Shown piece after piece: positions 43,502-57,186 of a DNA stretch of 64,000 nt (its first letter is position 1; each line of letters opens with the position of its first letter). The DNA comes from Crambe crambe (Eukaryota > Porifera > Demospongiae > Poecilosclerida > Crambeidae): assembly GCA_963924555.1 (NCBI GenBank), contig OZ004594.1, positions 1-64,000 on the forward strand, in the 5' to 3' direction. A program made the translations under genes and the position numbers. The notes beneath the pieces were generated by a model that saw only the letters and a list, made by a program, of their open reading frames with translations, ran no database searches and was not told where the DNA came from.

Positions 43502-46467
43502 CTAGAGTCCACTGTATGAGGGATACTGGGTGGGTGGTGGTGTAGTGTCCACATTGAAGTCTTCCCTGTGTGAGAAATACTCAGCAAACTGATGATTGGT
43601 TGCATGCAGGAATGCTTACTTGAAGAATGGGAACATGGTGACAAGAGTTTCCTTTGTAATATCCGATGTGATGATGTTCTGCTTGGCTTTAGAACTACAA
43701 AACTTGATCACAAATCTAAGATATTCCTGCAACCGCATTCTCCTGTCTTCCACAACCTGTGAACTCTATATACACATTGTATATTCTCTCAGTTAATCAG
43801 CAAAATCAAATTACTTTATTTCCTATGGCCTTTTTTGGAGGAAAATTGAAGGTAGCAATCTCGGGAAGATATTTTTGAAGCTGACGATGAAATTCTCGAA
43901 ACTCTGTATACCTTCGATAAATGTTCCATTCCACTGCCTTGACACGAATAAACACCTTGAAGATGAGATGGGACAACCTACATGACACTGCCCTATACTA
44001 TTACTACTGTCTATAGGGGGATAAACACCTGATAAACATGGAATGCTTCAGGTCCTCTTCCTTTCTTGATGACAGAAGGGATCCAGATATCTACCAATCT
44101 ACTGAAACGATTATGATGATGATTACAATGCTTGTAATGTTCTTTCGACTTACACTTTGGTTTCCACTGCAGCTGGAGGAAGTTTCTGGGCCGAGACAGG
44201 CAACTGTATGGAGAATAGTCTTTAACGATAGCTCTACCAATATCGCCAGGTTCTTACCTCGACACTAGCATCTCTTAAAGAACGCACTAAGGTACATATG
44301 GTCGTGTCCTTGTCTGCTAAGTTCCTGTGCAAACGTTCATTCAATTCCATCAGTTCCCCATACATCTCAGCCATCTAACATCGAGTCAATAGTGATCATG
44401 AATACCATGTTTCAAGTTTACCTCTTGTAACTTCTGATCTCCTTCAGACAAAGATTCAACCACTTTTTTATCTTCTTGTAGCAGTGGAGTCTCGTTTTCA
44501 TCTCCGCGTGGAGGAATAGTGGTTACACCTACTGGCCCTCCAGATACAACTCCATCTACAATGATAGTCCAAGATTAATAAAGGTAGAGAAGCTGCTTGT
44601 AGAGACAAACCAGAGGTACCGGAGGTGAGGGAATCAGAATTGCGAACTTGAGTCTCTTTACGCTGAGCCTGTACCATTCCAACATATTTCTTCAGCTGCT
44701 CTCTGAGCAAGTCATTCTCTCTTTCCAAGGCTTGCTTTTGACCAGCATGAGCTTCCCTGATATCACTTGTTTCCTGCCTGCTAGCCTCCAGTTCCTCTTC
44801 AAGTACTTGGTAGCAACCCTGCAACTCTAATAACTCTTTATTCAATTTCCTAGCACACACACATTTAAGGTCAGTGCCCTCGTCATAATTACAATGATCA
44901 CACTTACTTATTCTTCAATTCCAGTTCATCCTTCATTTTTGAAAGGGCAAGCATAGCAGACCTCATTTCATCATCAGCTGGTAAGGTTTGGTGCACACTT
45001 GTAGGCCCCTGAACACTGTGAGCTTGGAGAGACCACATGCCAGTGGGGGCTGACTCCTCACCATCAGCACCATTCCCATCTCCAGGCAAATCACCTCTCA
45101 AAGGAGCGGAAGTTGCAGACAACACCAAGGCAGTTGCATTTGCTGCTGCCATGGCCTCTGAACTGACAAGGTCACTAGGTGTTGCTAGGGCGACGTACAT
45201 AGGGGCTTGTCCATCCTCATTGGTCGAGTCCAAACTCAGATGACTAGATGAGGAAGAAATGCTTTCCTTTTGAACTCCTGCAGCCCTCTCCTCAGGCCCT
45301 TCACTGCTCCCATGTAGTCCTGTTGGCTCGTTCACAGGAACCAACGATCCACTCGTAAATTGTGATGATTGTGGGGGCTTAGATTTCGACTTCTTATGCT
45401 TCTTCTTCTTTCCTTTAGCACTGATAGCTATGACATCATCATCATCAGGTTCTGCAGTATATTAAGCAATTACGTTACTGACACAAAAGAGCAATGAGGG
45501 ATCAAGCATATTCAGTACTACCTTCAGCATGCAATTGAGGAGGGAAAGCTGGAGTCGACTCAGAGAGTGGTGGTACAGTTTGGCCGACAGGAAGGAAAGA
45601 TTGGTACGAATGTTGCAAACTCGGAGGAGAAGGAGTACGTGGTCTTGATACAGGTGGTGGTTGCGAGTCGAGAATCACTTGCTTCATGTGTGAGGAGGAA
45701 GAGGGAGAGACAGAAGGTGCAGGCACTTCCACTGAACGAGAGTGAGTGTTCAGGTAAGTCGCATCCACAGGTATGGAAAATATGATAGAACTGAGGCCTG
45801 CAGCCATGACTGGAAGCATGCTACTACGCTCTTGATCCAACAAGAATCCATGAGATTCGTAAAGTTTCCTATAAAAGATGCAATATAAATGCTAGCTGCC
45901 ACACTTCACTTTTACCTCAATTGTTCGCCTTGGGAAAGCACAGTGTGCATATAATTCTCTAATGTCCGTTCGTTGATTGCAGCACGAAGCCAAGCTCGTC
46001 CTCTTCCTAATTCAGAATTGACGTGCTCGAGCCGATTGAAACGCTGGAGGTCCTCTGTACTAAGGCACAATTTTGCCAGAGGCCACAGGGAAACTCCTTC
46101 ATTTCGGCCAGTCAACCTGAGAGCATTCTTAGGTTTGGGTTTCTTGGCACCATGAGATAGGACCATCTCCCACTCAATGCACAAAGCAGACACTCTGAAA
46201 TGAAAATGGTGGTGGGTGGGGCTGCCAGCTAATTTATCATTGCTTACCTTGCATCACTTTCTGTGGCTATTTCCTGCTTTGCTCCAAAATGGGCCTGCAC
46301 CTAAAAAGAAATTCTAGTTACACCAATTGGATTAACTAACTTCTTGTACCAGCTCTGGCTATCAAGACTCGGCTACTTATCCTATTCCTTCTTACTTGCT
46401 TTACGCTATTGAGCAATCTGTCAAGCAGGTTTTGCCTAACCATGGATTCCGGACTGAAACTGTCCAT
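43502..46467 (-). CDS. SNX29: Sorting nexin 29 (RUN-coiled coil-PX)
   Basis: Endosomal phosphoinositide-binding protein. Starts MDSFSPESMVRQNLLDRLLN (46467). The RUN domain contains EWEMVLSHGAKKPKPKNALR, STEDLQRFNRLEHVNSELGR and GRAWLRAAINERTLENYMHT. It is followed by LDQERSSMLPVMAAGLSSII. A long Ser/Pro-rich linker with a lysine cluster (KSKKHKKKKK-type, near 45400) precedes the coiled coil LERENDLLREQLKKYVGMVQ. The PX domain is VKAVEWNIYRRYTEFREFHR and FNFPPKKAIGNK, the latter almost identical to vertebrate SNX29. The C-terminus ends DTTPPPTQYPSYSGL at a TAG (43502-43504). Head to head with DDX47. Confidence 0.94.
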
Positions 46468-46590
46468 AATCACTACTTAAGCGTCAATGTTTATGATGCC
46501 ATAGAATGCACTCTATGTCGAGGGGGGGCCGGGTCTGACAATCACATGTGTACGTCATGATTTTTTTATAGCTTGCGCATGCGCATAACA
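46468..46590. promoter_or_regulatory. Bidirectional promoter, SNX29 / DDX47, with Nrf1 palindrome
   Basis: 123-bp gap. TGCGCATGCGCA (46574-46585) is a perfect Nrf1-type palindrome 5 bp upstream of the DDX47 ATG. A G-run (46522-46529) lies nearer SNX29. Confidence 0.6.
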
Positions 46591-48577
<1,987 letters not shown>

Positions 48578-48586
48578 CCGTTCATA

Positions 48587-50628
48587 TCAAGTTTTATGTG
48601 CTACTTTCTTTTTCGTCAACCATTTCTGATAGTGTTGGTGTCCTCTGTCAATGCTTTCTCTCAGATGACTGACTATTCCAAGGCTATTATCCAAGACTTG
48701 CTCCAATTCCTTCAGTTGTGAAGTGCTGTAATCCACCAGATTTTGGTGCATTTTATGAGCCTGCAAGTGATCAAAGTCTTTACTAAAAAATGTGCAGTAT
48801 TGATTCCTACTTTGGCTTCCAGTTGAGTTGTCCTTGCTGGAAAACAATTCCAAAAGTGTCTTAGTAGTTCTGCAATGGCAGATTGATGACGAAACACTTC
48901 TTGCTGTTGCTTAGTTGTGAGCAATGTACTGCCCCTTTGACTACACCCACTTGGTAAGAGAAGTCCTCCAGGGGAGAGATGAGCAATTGCAGAGTGGGCA
49001 GCGGTTGGATCAACATCCTATGTAAAACATTGGGTAACACACATCAATCACTGCAGAGCTGTAGTGCTTTAATACCTGCTGTAGCTGCCATGAAGCCAAA
49101 TCATGGACCAGAGGAAGAAGTGAATCTGAGTGTAATGTATTGCATTGTGTATATTGAGATGGTAACAACTGCAAGTGAGGGTCTTTGGATGAAGCTGCAG
49201 TTGCCATAGGCGGAATGGTGGGAGGTGTACCCTTCATCAATGCCTGTAACACTCTGTTGCTATGGTGATTGCAGCGCTGGATGAGTGGGAAGGGCGTCTT
49301 GGATCCTTGGAACTCTTGAGTAATACTGTAACCCTGCAAAACACACACACAGTCGACACTGACATAAACACTAGTACTCACCTCATCACCTAAAATACTA
49401 CTAATGGTTTCTGAATTGTTCAGGCTAATTCCGATGTCACCACAATCGCTTGCTTCTACAAAGAACAGACTATACATTTTTCTCGCCAGTAGTGCTATTA
49501 TTTATTCACCCACTTTCAGAATTTTCCCCCGAGAGAAAGTCCATACTTGACCCACTAGCACCACTTTCATGGTGAAAGAAATGAGACTGAAAAAACTGTG
49601 TCCAAAATTCTTCTTCCTTCATCTTCTGAGGAACCATTTCAGCATGTTTCCTCTTCACTGGAGTCACATAATATATTCTTATTCCAGCTGACTCGGCACT
49701 AAGTATGTTGTACCTGAGGGATAAGTTTTGAAAATTGCTTGCATGGCATCAGTGCTGAGGTTGTAGCGCACAGCATTGCAGCCATCATATTCTGCCTGCA
49801 CATCTGCCTGCATTACCAAACACAAAAATTTAATTAATAATACCTCCAGCCCCTCTAAAACATACCAGAAATGCAGACGGTAAGCCACCTTCTTGTTGCT
49901 GGGTGGAGTCAGACCCCTGGTTTCCCAGCGCTACAGCCTGTTTGGTCCAAAATTCGTCAGCACTAATGAAGCCTGTGGTAACAAGATCCTTGTAGAGTTG
50001 GTAGAGCGTATGGTTATTCTTTAAAAGACTGTTCTTTGCTTCGAGTTCTGGACTGATTTGCACCGATTGCGTTTTGGCAAGCATCTGTGCTAAATATTCC
50101 TTCACCTGAAAGAAAGTTTTGACCAGCATCAGCACATGTGACAGTCGAGGGTAGAAATCAAATTTTATTCACGCTTTCTACTTTTGAAAAAGAAAGTTCG
50201 AAAGGCAGAAAATTTTATTGTAAAGCATCAGTCATGACAAAAGTAAACTTTAATTAAAACGTGAATAAAGTTTGATTTCTACCCTCGACTGTCACACATG
50301 CATTATACACATACCTGTTGGCGCTGTTCAAGAGCATTGACTGAAGTGAAATGAAAGTTAATCTGTGATCCAGAGTGAAGCACCAACTGAAGCTGAATCC
50401 TGGAACTTGACTCAGCACTGATCCTCTGAGCTAAAGTCATTATTAATCCAAAATAATAATAAAGCTTTTTCTACCTTTAATCTGTTGAAAGGGATGATCG
50501 ACTTGGAAAGTTTGGACAATCTCTCCAGGAGCCCATGCAACTCTGAAGGAGGTTAGAAGGAGCACACCATCCTGCTTCTTGTGCCTCACATTATGAAACT
50601 CTGCAACCAGCTTCTCTTCTTCAGCCAT
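48587..50628 (-). CDS. GTF2H1: TFIIH core subunit p62 (GTF2H1)
   Basis: Structural subunit of TFIIH for RNA Pol II initiation and nucleotide excision repair. The N-terminal PH domain is MAEEEKLVAEFHNVRHKKQD then RVAWAPGEIVQTFQVDHPFQ. BSD regions follow: LYQLYKDLVTTGFISADEFW and FWTQFFQSHFFHHESG. YDGCNAVRYNLSTDAMQAIF and RTYPSGT-type residues lie between them. The C-terminal helical region reads AELLRHFWNCFPARTTQLEA and ends QKWLTKKKVAHKT. All are collinear with animal p62. A 156-bp MITE sits in the intron at 50139-50294. Head to head with RPL10 and nearly touching DDX47 at its 3' end. Confidence 0.94.
50133..50300. mobile_element. 156-bp MITE in a GTF2H1 intron
   Basis: The element 50139-50294 has ~35-bp terminal inverted repeats (TGACAGTCGAGGGTAGAAAT and its complement). 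It is flanked by a 6-bp target duplication CACATG (50133-50138, 50295-50300). AT-rich interior, no ORF. The 6-bp duplication separates it from the TA-duplicating elements elsewhere in the window. Confidence 0.9.
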
Positions 50629-50812
50629 GCTTTTGGTTGTTGGTAAAGGGTCCAGCCTGGCGGTTGTTTGGGTTCAAAGGACGCCCGTTCTTTTTGCCGC
50701 GTGTATACTCTCCACGTCCAGAAAAGGAATCCATTGTGATCTTCCAGTTCGGATCGCAAAGATAGCTATAAGATAGTGTAGTTATCGATCTATTTACTAG
50801 CCATGGGCAGAA
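50629..50812. promoter_or_regulatory. Bidirectional promoter, GTF2H1 / RPL10
   Basis: 184 bp between ATGs. No single convincing TOP tract or core element stands out; GATAGCTATAAGATAG lies 30-45 bp before the RPL10 ATG. Confidence 0.4.
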
Positions 50813-51668
50813 GACCTGCGAGATGGTAAGCAAAATTTGTGGTGGGTACTGAAATGTTGACTCTCTTTCTGTTCAGTTACAGATACTGTAAAAATAAGCC
50901 TTACCCGAAGTCAAGGTTCTGTAGAGGTGTGCCAGGTATTTTTCTAAACTATTTTTCTTGCATGAACATAAATAAGCTTGCTATTTAGATTCCAAGATAA
51001 GAATCTATGACTTGGGTTCCAAGAAGGTTCCTGTGGACAATTTTCCCATGACAGTTCACCTTGTGTCTGACGAGTATGAGCAGTTGTCCAGTGAAGCTCT
51101 TGAAGCTGCTCGTATCTGTGCAAACAAGTACATGGTCAAACACTGTGGCAAGGATCAGTTCCACATGCGCATCAGAGTTCATCCTTTCCATGTCCTGCGA
51201 ATCAACAAAATGTTGTCATGTGCTGGAGCCGACAGGTAACAGTATCCAATTGAATATTCACAAGTGGTGCCATGTATGCCCTGATGTAGATTGCAGACAG
51301 GTATGCGTGGTGCATTTGGAAAACCCCAAGGAACTGTGGCACGTGTGAATATTGGTCAGATCATTTTGTCTGTGAGAACCAAGGACAACCACAAGGCCTC
51401 TGCTATTGAAGCTTTCAGAAGAGCAAAATTCAAGTTCCCTGGACGCCAAAAGGTAAGCAAGATTACAATTTTTTCTTAAATTCATAGTTGTGGTTCTTGT
51501 TTGTAGATTTTTGTGTCCAACAAGTGGGGCTTCACAAAGTGGAACAGGGATGTATACAAGCAGATGCGTGATGAGGGGAAATTAACTACTGATGGAGTTA
51601 CTGTGCAATACCGTCCTGACAAGGGTCCATTGGCCGCATGGAAGAACAGGACAAATAAAATGAAGTGA
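50813..51668 (+). CDS. RPL10: 60S ribosomal protein L10 (uL16)
   Basis: Large-subunit protein completing the peptidyl transferase centre. The first exon encodes only MGRRPAR and part of the next codon, then [19 protein letters not shown]. Further blocks are [79 protein letters not shown] and [11 protein letters not shown]. The end is [19 protein letters not shown]. Five short exons; all blocks align with animal RPL10. Tail to tail with EXOC7 (27 bp between stops). Confidence 0.97.
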
Positions 51669-51695
51669 TTTATTATTAAGTGGTTAATAAAATTT

Positions 51696-54600
51696 TTATG
51701 CTGCACCACCATCAAAGAAAGTGTGCAGTGTTTCGTCGAGTGATTCAGGTGTGTACTTCAAATACTTTTCGGGATTCTTGGTGAAGTTCAGACTAGCATA
51801 CCTGCATACAATATATAAAAAAAAAGCTTACTGAATGCCTACATCAATAGCATTTTATACATTGTATGAAATGTAGTGTACAGTGGTACAATTAGTTGAA
51901 TGTTGTCTTCTCTGAGCCTAGTTCTGAGCACAGGGTCTGGTAGTGACCAGTCTCTCTGGATGCGCTGAACTTCTTCCAGCTCTGTATTGAACCCTTTAAA
52001 TTTATCCTTCAAGAGTTGGCGTTTCTGGTTGCTTAACTAGCAAAGCAATTGTGATGAAATGTGTAAACTATCCATTTAAAGTCTCACTTTATCTCCACTT
52101 GAAGTATTGGTAAGGCTGATCTCTTGCCCGAGAAAACTGATCAACTTTTGGAATCTAAAACATGTTTATGCATTACTGATGGTTTTAGCTCTGATACAGT
52201 AGGACCTCGAGAGTTACGAACCAACTCTTTTGCATGAAGTAAATTGTGGATGTGTGCAATGAAATCTAACTGGTCAGTTTGTAACCGAGGTTTTACTGTG
52301 CTACTAATAAATTTAGCTGACCCCCTCTGATATGTTCGGCACTGTTGAGTAATAAGTCCTATGTATTGGTTTTCGATATCTGCAAAAGCCTCCTCCAGCA
52401 AACTCTGCATGTCGGTATTCCTGCACAAGTTGATTTCATAAATTACCGTAGAGCTAGGAAGCACTCGTTCACTCACTGTGTAAAGGTCTTGAACACAAAT
52501 TGAAAGTTATTTAGCAAAAACAGGGCAGCTAAGGGAGGAGACTCGAAATTTCTAGCCTTGTGTTCCATGTTCAAGTTGACCGCATCCAAAACCCTTACTA
52601 TAATTATAGTGATCACATGTCTGAACATCTGCAAAACCAAACCCACCTAAATACTGCCCAACAGCTTTTCTTTTTTCTGATTCTGTGATTCCATTTCCCA
52701 GCGAGAAGCTGTTGAGTCCCTGGAAGATGTCTCCCAGAAAGTCTGCAAATTCCAGCAGAGACTCAATGAACCTCATGGTCTGCATCCATAAGCAATATGC
52801 ACTGTTTTGAATTTTTCAATTTTACAGTTCTTACGCTGCTGGTGAGAGAGTGCACTGTCCCATCTTTAGGCAAATTAGATTGCTTCTCAGAGTCGACCTA
52901 TGTAGCCAAGACTATAATCACTTTTTCAACTACCACTTTTTACTACCAACCTTGATATACTGAATGAAGTCATGCTGTAGTGCTTTACAACACTGCAGAG
53001 AGAGAAGATAAAGGACACAGTGTCTGCATACTGCAAACCTGTACATACACATTACATACCAGTTTATCAAATTGCTGCAGAAGATGCACAAATCGATCAC
53101 AAGGCTTGGATTCCAAGTACTACACACATAATATGCAAGAAATAATGGACAATTGTGGCCTAGAATGAAATGGGTTTACCTGAAGTGCTTGCCTGTACTC
53201 GGGCAATAATGCTTTTATGTGACGCAAGAGCCGCAAACAAGAAATGACCACTGAATAATCATGGTAAGTCACATTCTTCCGTGCCTGCTGGAAGAGACTC
53301 TCCCCCTGACTGATAAAAAAATCAACAGGCTGTTTTATGAGGCTGTCCAAGACATGACTATGATGGAACTGGGGGATGACCTCCTTCATTAGAGTCATTT
53401 CGCTCTGGATCAGACGCAAGAAAACAGTGGCAGATGTCATAAAAGAAGAACAGCCTTCTAGCGAGTCATCAGGTATGTGGAAACTAGCATCTGGAGGCAA
53501 TGAAGAGGAGGCACCACCCTGTCCACCTTTCCGAAGAGTACCCTTGCGATTAGGGGTGTGGCCAGCTTTGATAACTGTACAAGGCACACTTTTCTTTTCT
53601 CAGTTATACCAGTACTATTATTTCACTTACAGGACGGCTTCTTAGGAATCTGATTAGTAATGGAGGATTAGTTAGATCTACACAATACTAGATTACTTAC
53701 ACTTGGTGGCAGGAGAGACTGTCCCTGGCTACTCTGAATGAGCGAGTTCATAGCTCTCCCCAACTGGTTAGAGCGAATCTGAGCATATACACTCATTATA
53801 TCTAGGAACATAAAACTATGTCAAATAAACTACTTCACAGATAGTTATTATACCAGTTTGATTTTCTCCAGGAGCCTTCACCAAGTAATCTGCTACGAGA
53901 CGCAAGTCATCCACCACCCTAGCAGGTAGTAGCACCAATTCAGGCATATCTGTGACAATGTAGTGTATATATGAATCTGCGGCTGTTACCACAGAAATGG
54001 CATGTAGATTTTACCTTCTGGATCATCACAGCCTGCAATATCATGTAGAGTAGCCACATGGACAGGCTTAGAGTGCCTCTTCAATAGTTGCAGAAATTCT
54101 CTAATGAGTGCTTCCCTCCCACTATAAAATAGTTCATTCAGGTGTTCTAGCTCCAGGCTATCTGAATTGAACTGATTAAAGTGGTCCGTGGCCTCTCTCA
54201 ATTGCTCAAGCAACTTAAGGTAAGCTGGAATCTCACCACTTGGCCCTGCTCTAAGTTTATCCTCTACCTCTTCACCAACATGATAGAAACCAATCACTCG
54301 CTCCATCCACATCAAACATTTGTCCACATCTGAAGAATGCATCATTTCTATGCCCTATTTAATAGGGAAGGCACACTTACTCTCCTGCATTCTAGTCAAC
54401 TGTAGTGTCTCATTGTACACTGGTAGAATGGTGTCATCCAATTTCTTCAATCGAGACGTGAAGGAGTCCAAAATTTTAACCTGTCAATGTTCAAATGATA
54501 GCTGGTTCTTTCATAAAGACTAATTAGTTTACCATGTCACCAGTCAATTGCTGGCTCTTCTCGAGGTTGACCTGCAGTTCTCCAAGCCTTGCCTCATCCT

Positions 54601-54714
54601 ATTTGAATAACAGAAATACAAAAATTAAGACATTTAAATTCTAATAGTTACCTGTGCCAGCTTATTCTCAATTCCTGTCCCACTAGGAGACCACCACATC
54701 ACTTTTTCATCCAT
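51696..54714 (-). CDS. EXOC7: Exocyst complex component 7 (Exo70)
   Basis: Membrane-targeting subunit of the exocyst. Begins MDEKVMWWSPSGTGIENKLA. N-terminal coiled coil is followed by WMERVIGFYHVGEEVEDKLR and LKLLEQLREATDHFNQFNSD. GREALIREFLQLLKRHSKPV continues. The mid region has TPNRKGTLRKGGQGG, FLRLIQSEMTLMKEVIPQFH and YHDYSVVISCLRLLRHIKAL. The C-terminal domain shows PPLAALFLLNNFQFVFKTF and NQYIGLITQQCRTYQR. It ends NFTKNPEKYLKYTPESLDET before GGAA at the TAA, matching the conserved FTKNPEKYIKY tail. A mariner-like MITE in one intron (52196-52296) makes that intron readable as coding, but it is spliced out between TYQR and FQKLISFLGQE. Confidence 0.95.
52196..52296. mobile_element. pogo/Tc1-type MITE in an EXOC7 intron
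   Basis: Starts CAGTAGGACCTCGAGAGTTA and ends with the imperfect complement (TTTGTAACCGAGGTTTTACTG), the terminal sequence typical of pogo-like elements. TA lies before the left end; the right flank is TG, so the TA duplication is degraded. About 101 bp and older than the RPTOR MITE. Confidence 0.75.
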
Positions 54715-55137
54715 AATGTTTTTTGTTGTTTTTTTTTAATGATTCTGGTTCAAAAAGGGTTAAACTAGTCATGTGACCTGTCGCAGGGCGCACGTGTCCC
54801 TTATCGATGCCACCGCCGTACACACGTGCAATACGGATAAAACACCCGTGACACGTACACGTGTACACGTACACATAATTATAATGTACAGTCGATGATT
54901 GCAGCTCCGTTCGAATGTCCGTCGGAAGCGTATGGTTTGTGTGGGCCATACAAATTTGGGCCTATCAACACTTCTATTTATGGCACGCACAAACCATATG
55001 CTTCATACGGAATGTTCAAACGGAGCTGCAATTGACTGTATCTGTGGTAATGCCCAGTAGGATTTGCCGTGTTTGCTTACTTGTTTTTGGCTAGAGAAAG
55101 GAAAAGATATTAATGGTTTAACGCAAAAAGCAAAAAG
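54715..55137. promoter_or_regulatory. Bidirectional promoter, EXOC7 / WBP11, with E-box cluster
   Basis: The widest well-resolved divergent gap (423 bp), lengthened by the MITE at 54889-55038. On the EXOC7 side are three ACGTG/CACGT sites (54791, 54822, 54858), including the perfect palindrome GTACACGTGTAC (54855-54866). Confidence 0.5.
54887..55040. mobile_element. 150-bp MITE in the EXOC7/WBP11 promoter gap
   Basis: Ends CAGTCGATGATTGCAGCTCC (54889) and complement ...GAGCTGCAATTGACTG (55038). Arms are ~55 bp and ~85 percent identical, flanked by TA on both sides. No coding capacity. It sits within 100 bp of the WBP11 start. Confidence 0.8.
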
Positions 55138-57028
55138 ATGGGTAGACGATCAACAAAAACTACCAAGGCTGGAAAATTTATGAACCCTACTGATCAGTAC
55201 AGTAAGCAGCTACTACCTTTGCTGTGCATACACGATTTTTTAGTTTATTTTCTTAGGAAAAGAGCAAAGGAGGAAAGAGCTGAAGAAGGTGTGTTGCATA
55301 TTTTTATATAATGCCCACCATGGTCACTACTACACTGTTGCTTTGCCATCCTTTCGGACTAGAATAAGAAGCAACGTGCACTTGTTCGTGAGGCAGTGCT
55401 GCGCATGAAAGATGTGGGTCAGATGTTGAAGGAAATCGAAGAGATTGAGCAACAGGAGTTGGAGAACTTGGGACAACCACAATACAATGAGAAAGGGCTG
55501 GAAGAGAAAAAGACTAAGCTTCATGCTTCCATCCATAGAGTAGCTCGCTATTATGTAAGATTCTACTTGACCCGTGATACACTGATTTTAATTTCACTCT
55601 CCCTTCCCTGAATAATAATATAATGTCTGCACTCATTATGGGTATGTACTTTTCTTTTTGCTAGTGCAGCAACAAGAAGACCCCAAAAAAGCACAAGAAT
55701 TAAAATTGTGAGTGACAAAATTATCGCTAGTCCCTGGTATTAAACACCCCTCTCTCTTTTGTCAGAATGATAATGGAAAGTGAACAGAAACGGAGAGAGC
55801 TGGCCAAGGTGTACAACTCTTACAGAGCTGCTAAATCTCAGTATTCCATTGAAGATATTCCTATGCCAGACTCCCATGAAGGTATTGTATTGATTCGTCT
55901 GAGATGTAGTGGTTTGCATGTGTGTGTGTGGTCCACCTCCCCGACTTTAATCCTTGTCCCAAGTTTGTTGTACAGTATTGTCATGGTTACATGATTACTC
56001 GCATGTGTGGCAATGCATGATACTGCAGCTTTAATTTGAAATATTCCTTGACGTCTAGCCAACCATATCTGTGCTGGCCACATCTTTGTATTGTTGTTAC
56101 AATATGCAGGTGGGCTGAGTGACATACCGATGCCTTCAGCATCTGGGTATGTTTAAACACAAGTGAACTCATGCATTTCACTCACTCACTCTCTATTCTT
56201 TCAATCTGTAGACCCTCTGAGGAACACAAGACAGCTCTGCACCATTCTTCTGAACTTGTACCCCCTCCACCCCCTCAAGGGCCACCACCACCAGATTTAA
56301 TTGAATATAATGTGATTGAAAGCTCTGCTAAGTCAGTGAGGTTCGCTGACCAGAGTGATGGTGATCTCAAACCAGCTGCTGTGCCTGCCAGTGACGAGGA
56401 CCAAGGTGACAATGAAAATGACAGCAAGAACAGTGAAGATGGAAGCACAAGAGATGAAGAGAAAGTGCAGGATGAAGAAGATGAAAAAGAAGAAGGGAAA
56501 GAACAGGAAAAAGAAGAGAGAGGAGTCAATGAACCCCCAGGTCCACCACCTGGCCAGCCCCCTCCCATTCCGCAGATCCTCCCCCCACCTCCCCCTGGAC
56601 CACCTCCATTATTTGGTCAGACTTTCCCTCCTAGATTTGGGTTGCCTCCTGGACCTCCTCCTGGAGCCCCGCCGAGATTTGGTGCTCCCCCTAGACCCCT
56701 CTTACGACCTCAAATTCACTCTGGTGCTGTGCTTAGTGCTCCACCCACTCGTATTCGACCTGGCCAGGCCAATGCTAAATCAGCAAGTGCAGTGATATCG
56801 GCCCAACCGCAATTAAGGAATATGGCTGCTGAAGTAACAAAGTTCATGCCTACAAGCTTAAAAGTTCGTCGAGACCAACCAAAACCAGCTAAACCCAGAA
56901 TGAAACTAAACCAAGAAATGACTCTACAACAGGCTGTGGGGCATGGGGTTAGTAGTGGTAGTAGGGCAGTACATATGCAGGGTGATGCTTATGACACCTT
57001 TATGCAGGAGATGCAGGGCTTACTGTGA
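55138..57028 (+). CDS. WBP11: WW-domain-binding protein 11 (WBP11/NPWBP) splicing factor
   Basis: Nuclear activator of pre-mRNA splicing that binds PQBP1 WW domains through PGR/PPGPPP motifs. Starts MGRRSTKTTKAGKFMNPTDQ, nearly identical to vertebrates. Then come RKELKK and NKKQRALVREAVLRMKDVGQ. QKRRELAKVYNSYRAAKSQY and an IPMPD site follow. The large last exon (from about 56212) has an acidic stretch and multiple proline runs (PPGPPPGQPPPIPQ, GLPPGPPPGAPPRFG), then ISAQPQLRN...EVTKFMPTSLKVRR. It ends DAYDTFMQEMQGLL, matching the conserved YEAFMKEMEGLL terminus. Confidence 0.95.
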
Positions 57029-57186
57029 GCTAGCTCTTCATTCTATGTTTACAGTACATACTGTTATGAAATCGAAAGTGAAACATATGGTATGGGGATT
57101 TCTAAGGTGGCGTACATAAACAGGTGACATGATTTGAATGAATGACAGTTAAAAGAGGACAGTTTCCGTGCTATGTGGATTATGCA

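Noticed and set aside
49255-49269. X-box-like GTTGCTATGGTGAT
   Set aside because: Lies within GTF2H1 coding sequence and matches the RFX consensus poorly.
52141-52476. EXOC7 exon containing transposon-derived protein
   Set aside because: The stretch lies between a usable donor after TYQR and an acceptor before FQKLISFLGQE; family alignment needs it removed.
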